NCBI GenBank assembly: GCA_031549345.1
Contig: JAVBPY010000011.1
Coordinates: forward strand, 27,038-91,037
Length of the DNA: 64,000 bases
Origin: CASFRF01 sp031549345
GTDB taxonomy: Bacteria; Verrucomicrobiota; Lentisphaeria; Victivallales; Victivallaceae
Reading direction: 5' to 3'
Shown here: piece after piece, positions 61,120 through 64,000 of the stretch
How the letters are laid out: the number at the start of each line of letters is the position of its first letter
Position numbering within the stretch: position 1 is the first letter of the stretch
Position numbers and translations under genes: made by a program
Notes under the pieces: generated by a model
Databases searched by the model: none
What the model was told of the DNA's origin: nothing
What the model saw: the letters and a program-made list of their open reading frames with translations, nothing else

Positions 61120-64000
61120 TCTTTCATCCACCAGCTAAATCCTCCTTCATCCGGCAATGCCTTCCAACTTGGTCCGGAAAAAGCGGAATACGTTCCCGCA
61201 TTTGCCGCTTCAAGTGATGCAAGTAGTACGTCATCACGAATAAGACTGAAGAAATGCGCCGCCAACTCCGCAAGCTGCACAGGGCTTAGATCACTTGCAG
61301 AATCAAGCGCGGTTGCGAAATTTGCGGCAAATACGCTTTGCGTATTGCTGAAAAACGCACTAGCGTGTCCTAACTCATGAGCAAGCTTAGCTTCATAGGT
61401 GGAACCACATGATTCTGAATCTACTGGCGAGTTCACATGCGGTTTATAACCCATGATTGTTCCGGCGGCAACATCGCTTGCGTTCGGAAGGTATGGGTCA
61501 ACATTCAACGCGACGTGCATATAAATAATCGCCTCTCCGGATGGATTATATTCTGCACGCCCTACTCCAAAGCTGAACGAACCTCCATTGGATTCATACC
61601 CAACAGACAAGGCACTGGCGCTTGAAACCATGCCGTAACCGGCATTTACATCTTGAAAAACAATTTGCAACGCGCCCAAAAGATCAGCGGAAGAAGTTAC
61701 CCCATTATTCACGTACGCGAAGTTGTTCCATCCGTCAGGGTAGCCCAGGGGGTCTTGGGTTTGCCATTTGCCCAAATCGCTTCTGTAGTTGCGGAACAGG
61801 AACGAATAACCCAGCTCGCCGACGGCGGGTTTGCCGGTGAAGAAGGCGGCGCGGTCGGACGTTTCGCCGAAGGCGGTCATGCTGACGGGGGCGTAGGCGC
61901 CGTTTTCGGCGCGGCCCAGCGTGCTTCCCAGCATGTCGTTGAACAGCAAGGTGTTGCCCGCAAGAATGGGATTGCCGCCGGTGACGTACGGCTCGTTCAC
62001 GAACTTGGTTTCGTTGCGGGCGATCAGGGCGAGGCCGTCCCACAGGAACGACTCGCTCTTGCCGTCCTGTGTCGCTGTAGCGAGTTGACCATCAAGGCCA
62101 TAGGTGTAACTCCCGGTCAATTTTCCACCCTCGGTTACCTGCGTGATTTTATCCTGCCACGCATACGTATACACCTTGTCGCCCTCTTTTACAAGCCGTC
62201 CTGCGGCATCGTAGGTGTATTTCGTGTTCTTTCCATCGAACGTGCTGGAAATCAACTGGTTCGCTTTGTCGTACGCGTAGGTGGTGGTTTTATCGCCGAT
62301 GGTTTTGCTGAGCATATTGCCCGCCGGATCGTACGCATATTTTTCAGCGCCAACGACTTCGAGAAGCTGGCCCTTGAGGTCGTACTTGTACACCTGTTTT
62401 TTGCCGTTGACTTCGCGGGCGGCGATTTGCCCGTCCTTGCTGTAGAAGTACTTAAGGGTGCTCAACGGAATCGCGCCGCCGAGCGATTTCCCCGCCAGGC
62501 GGCCTTCCGCCGTGTAGCTAAACTCCACGGGAACATTGTTCACGATCTGCCGCGCAAGCTGGTTCCTATCGTTATATTGGTAAACGACTTCCGACGTGCC
62601 GGAGACGATTTTCGCCAGCCGCCCGAACGCGTCGTATTCCCGCGATTCCGTGAGCTTGAGGCTCCCGTTGATCGTTTCACGGCTTGTGCGCTGGTCGTAA
62701 GCGTTGTAGGCGTAGCGGTTTACGAGGCTGTTCTCCTTTTTCTCGATCAACCGCCCGAAATAGTCGTACGCAAACGTCGCTTTCTCTTGACCGCGAACGT
62801 GTTCCGCGATGCGGCCCCAACGGTCGTACGAATATTTTTCCGTCTGGTCTTTGCCGTAGGAAACTTCGACAACGCGGTCGAACGCGTCGCGCTTAAGCGT
62901 GATGGCGCGGGCGACTTCGCCGGAGGCAACGTGTTCGGAAATCACGCTTTGCACCAGGCCGTGCGCGTCGTGCACGTAGCGCGTGAGCTGGCCCGCCGCC
63001 GTAAGGCGCGAGGCCAGGCCGAACTCGTTGTGTTGGAACTCGATGGGATTTCCGTTCGGGTCCAGAACCTTCGCGAGCGCCCCCGTCGCGGTGTAATCGT
63101 ACTCCGTTTTCGTTCCGTCCGGGAACACCTCCGCCACAACGCGGCTCAGATCGTTGTACGCCAACGACTTGACGCGGCCCGCGCCGTCGCGGTATTCCAC
63201 CGGACGACCCTGGGCGTCGTAACGGATCGCGAGCGATGTTTCCCCGTTGGAAATTTTCGCAACCGCGCCGGAAGCCGCGTATTCGTACGATGTTGCGACG
63301 CCGTGCGCGTTCACGACCTTCGTCACGTGGTTGAACGCGTCGTACGCAATTTTCGTCGTCATCCCGAACGGATCTTTGATCTCCGCGGGATAGCCGAAGT
63401 CGTTGCGCACAAGCGTTGTATGGCCGCGCCCGTCGGTGGCGGAGGCGACGGCGCGGTGCGCGTCGTACGCCAGAATTTGTTCGCGCACCGCCGCGCCGGA
63501 CGCATCCAGACGGCGCAGATTTGTCAGATTCCCCGCCCCGTCGTACCCGAACGACGCCACCGGCTCCGCCGCGCCCCCCTTCGCCTGCCGCGAAACCTTC
63601 ACAAGATTCCCCGCCCCGTCGTACTCGTTCAGCGTCCGGTTGCCCAGCGCGTCCAAGGTGGAGGTTGCCAATCCCGTAACATGATCGTATTCAACCTGCA
63701 ACAGCTTCCGGCCGCGATTGTCCGCGATCTGCCGCAGCTTCCCGTTGTACGCCACGTCGAAACGGCGAAAATAGCTGAAAATCCGCTCCTGACCCGCCGC
63801 GTTTTTTACCGAAAGCCGCCCCGCCTTCGCGTCGTAGCGGAACTCCGACTTCCGCCCCTCCGCGTCCGTCACAACCGTAAGACCACGTTGCGGATACGCA
63901 TAGTTCGACACCCCGTCGGCCAGCAATCGCCCGGTCCGCTGCGCCGGATGAAGATCCGACACGCCGAGCCCCCGAGACTGACGGCTCCGTACCTCCTCAA
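61116..64000 (-). CDS. Rhs-repeat protein with metallopeptidase-like C-terminal tip (5' part beyond window)
   Basis: The frame is open to the window edge (962 codons seen). Dozens of YD-type repeats (for example YEYDGAGNLVK, YAYDPAGNML) form the Rhs shell, followed by the conserved core closing with DPLGYPDGWNNFAYVNN. The tip of about 180 residues has LAHELGHASAFF, a zinc-dependent peptidase HExxH motif at 61365-61379, and a nearby cysteine (ESCGSTYEAKLA). Known Rhs proteins encapsulate a toxic tip that is cut free near the core. Likely an antibacterial effector; secretion route not visible here. Confidence 0.9.
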   Translation of the reverse strand, partial: EEVRSRQSRGLGVSDLHPAQRTGRLLADGVSNYAYPQRGLTVVTDAEGRKSEFRYDAKAGRLSVKNAAGQERIFSYFRRFDVAYNGKLRQIADNRGRKLLQVEYDHVTGLATSTLDALGNRTLNEYDGAGNLVKVSRQAKGGAAEPVASFGYDGAGNLTNLRRLDASGAAVREQILAYDAHRAVASATDGRGHTTLVRNDFGYPAEIKDPFGMTTKIAYDAFNHVTKVVNAHGVATSYEYAASGAVAKISNGETSLAIRYDAQGRPVEYRDGAGRVKSLAYNDLSRVVAEVFPDGTKTEYDYTATGALAKVLDPNGNPIEFQHNEFGLASRLTAAGQLTRYVHDAHGLVQSVISEHVASGEVARAITLKRDAFDRVVEVSYGKDQTEKYSYDRWGRIAEHVRGQEKATFAYDYFGRLIEKKENSLVNRYAYNAYDQRTSRETINGSLKLTESREYDAFGRLAKIVSGTSEVVYQYNDRNQLARQIVNNVPVEFSYTAEGRLAGKSLGGAIPLSTLKYFYSKDGQIAAREVNGKKQVYKYDLKGQLLEVVGAEKYAYDPAGNMLSKTIGDKTTTYAYDKANQLISSTFDGKNTKYTYDAAGRLVKEGDKVYTYAWQDKITQVTEGGKLTGSYTYGLDGQLATATQDGKSESFLWDGLALIARNETKFVNEPYVTGGNPILAGNTLLFNDMLGSTLGRAENGAYAPVSMTAFGETSDRAAFFTGKPAVGELGYSFLFRNYRSDLGKWQTQDPLGYPDGWNNFAYVNNGVTSSADLLGALQIVFQDVNAGYGMVSSASALSVGYESNGGSFSFGVGRAEYNPSGEAIIYMHVALNVDPYLPNASDVAAGTIMGYKPHVNSPVDSESCGSTYEAKLAHELGHASAFFSNTQSVFAANFATALDSASDLSPVQLAELAAHFFSLIRDDVLLASLEAANAGTYSAFSGPSWKALPDEGGFSWWMKE
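61697..62444. repeat. 748-bp Rhs core duplication, copy in main Rhs gene
   Basis: Partner of 59096-59843. Provides a recombination track by which the metallopeptidase tip could be replaced by the orphan tip. Confidence 0.85.

Noticed and set aside
1..64000. CRISPR arrays, rRNA and tRNA genes
   Set aside because: No spaced short repeats, rRNA stretches or cloverleaf sequences were recognised by reading. A tRNA scan was not possible here, so a missed tRNA cannot be fully excluded.

Overview
The window comes from a high-GC, diderm (LPS-making) bacterium. lpxK, kdsD, an lptE-like lipoprotein gene and a BamD-like TPR protein point to an outer membrane. Four type IV pseudopilin-like proteins in a carbohydrate operon, a GntR-type regulator beside very large secreted glycoside hydrolases, and the general gene style suggest a Lentisphaerota (Victivallales-like) member of the PVC group. 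That placement is an inference from gene content, not a search result.

Layout. 1-4.1 kb: a tig-clpP-clpX proteostasis operon on the minus strand that ends in a Ser/Thr kinase gene cut by the window edge. The kinase has a WNK-like arrangement: the usual strand-3 lysine is replaced, and a lysine sits in the glycine-rich loop. 4.15-4.75 kb: a MarC-family membrane protein. 4.7-24.0 kb: a carbohydrate-utilisation locus. A minus-strand operon of about 14.7 kb encodes a 1250-residue clan GH-A-like enzyme, a LamG-like protein, four pseudopilins in alternating B-A-B-A order, a 1402-residue secreted protein of unrecognised family, a second secreted protein and a GH32-like enzyme. Divergent from it are a GntR-type regulator with a solute-binding-protein-like ligand domain and a heparinase II/III-like protein. 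The shared intergenic region carries two exact 14-bp repeats 74 bp apart. 24.2-26.0 kb: a C39-peptidase-like protein of unknown role and a frameshifted, truncated relative.

26.1-36.3 kb is translation core on the minus strand: rpsP-khpA-trmD-rplS-rnhB, then thrS-infC-rpmI-rplT-pheS-pheT-nadA. infC appears to start at ATC, thrS lacks the TGS domain, and rimM is missing between khpA and trmD. 36.4-41.1 kb holds a DUF3592-like membrane protein with a 60-bp internal tandem duplication, a CorC/HlyC-type protein, an aquaporin and rarA. The corC and aqpZ promoters appear to share one palindromic -35 element. 41.1-45.5 kb: sugar isomerase-like, Gfo/Idh/MocA, HIT and sialate O-acetylesterase-like genes. 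45.5-52.6 kb: the ktrAB potassium system, envelope biogenesis genes (lptE-like, TPR, kdsD, lpxK) and an isolated hisE-hisG pair. 52.7-56.2 kb: a LamG protein, an alpha/beta hydrolase, a TauE-like permease and a uroporphyrinogen-decarboxylase-family protein.

56.3-64 kb is an AT-richer accessory region built around Rhs. A large Rhs protein, running past the window edge, ends in a variable C-terminal tip with a zinc-metallopeptidase HELGH motif and is translationally coupled to a secreted candidate immunity protein, followed by a second of similar layout. Downstream lies an orphan Rhs C-terminal cassette with a different tip and its own candidate partner. It shares a gap-free 748-bp block with the main gene, the expected footprint of tip exchange by recombination. 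Further out are a tandem array of small two-TM membrane genes (two intact, one broken) and a protein with a phage-head-like Cys/His signature. No rRNA, tRNA or CRISPR array was recognised, and no gap over about 300 bp lacks a gene.
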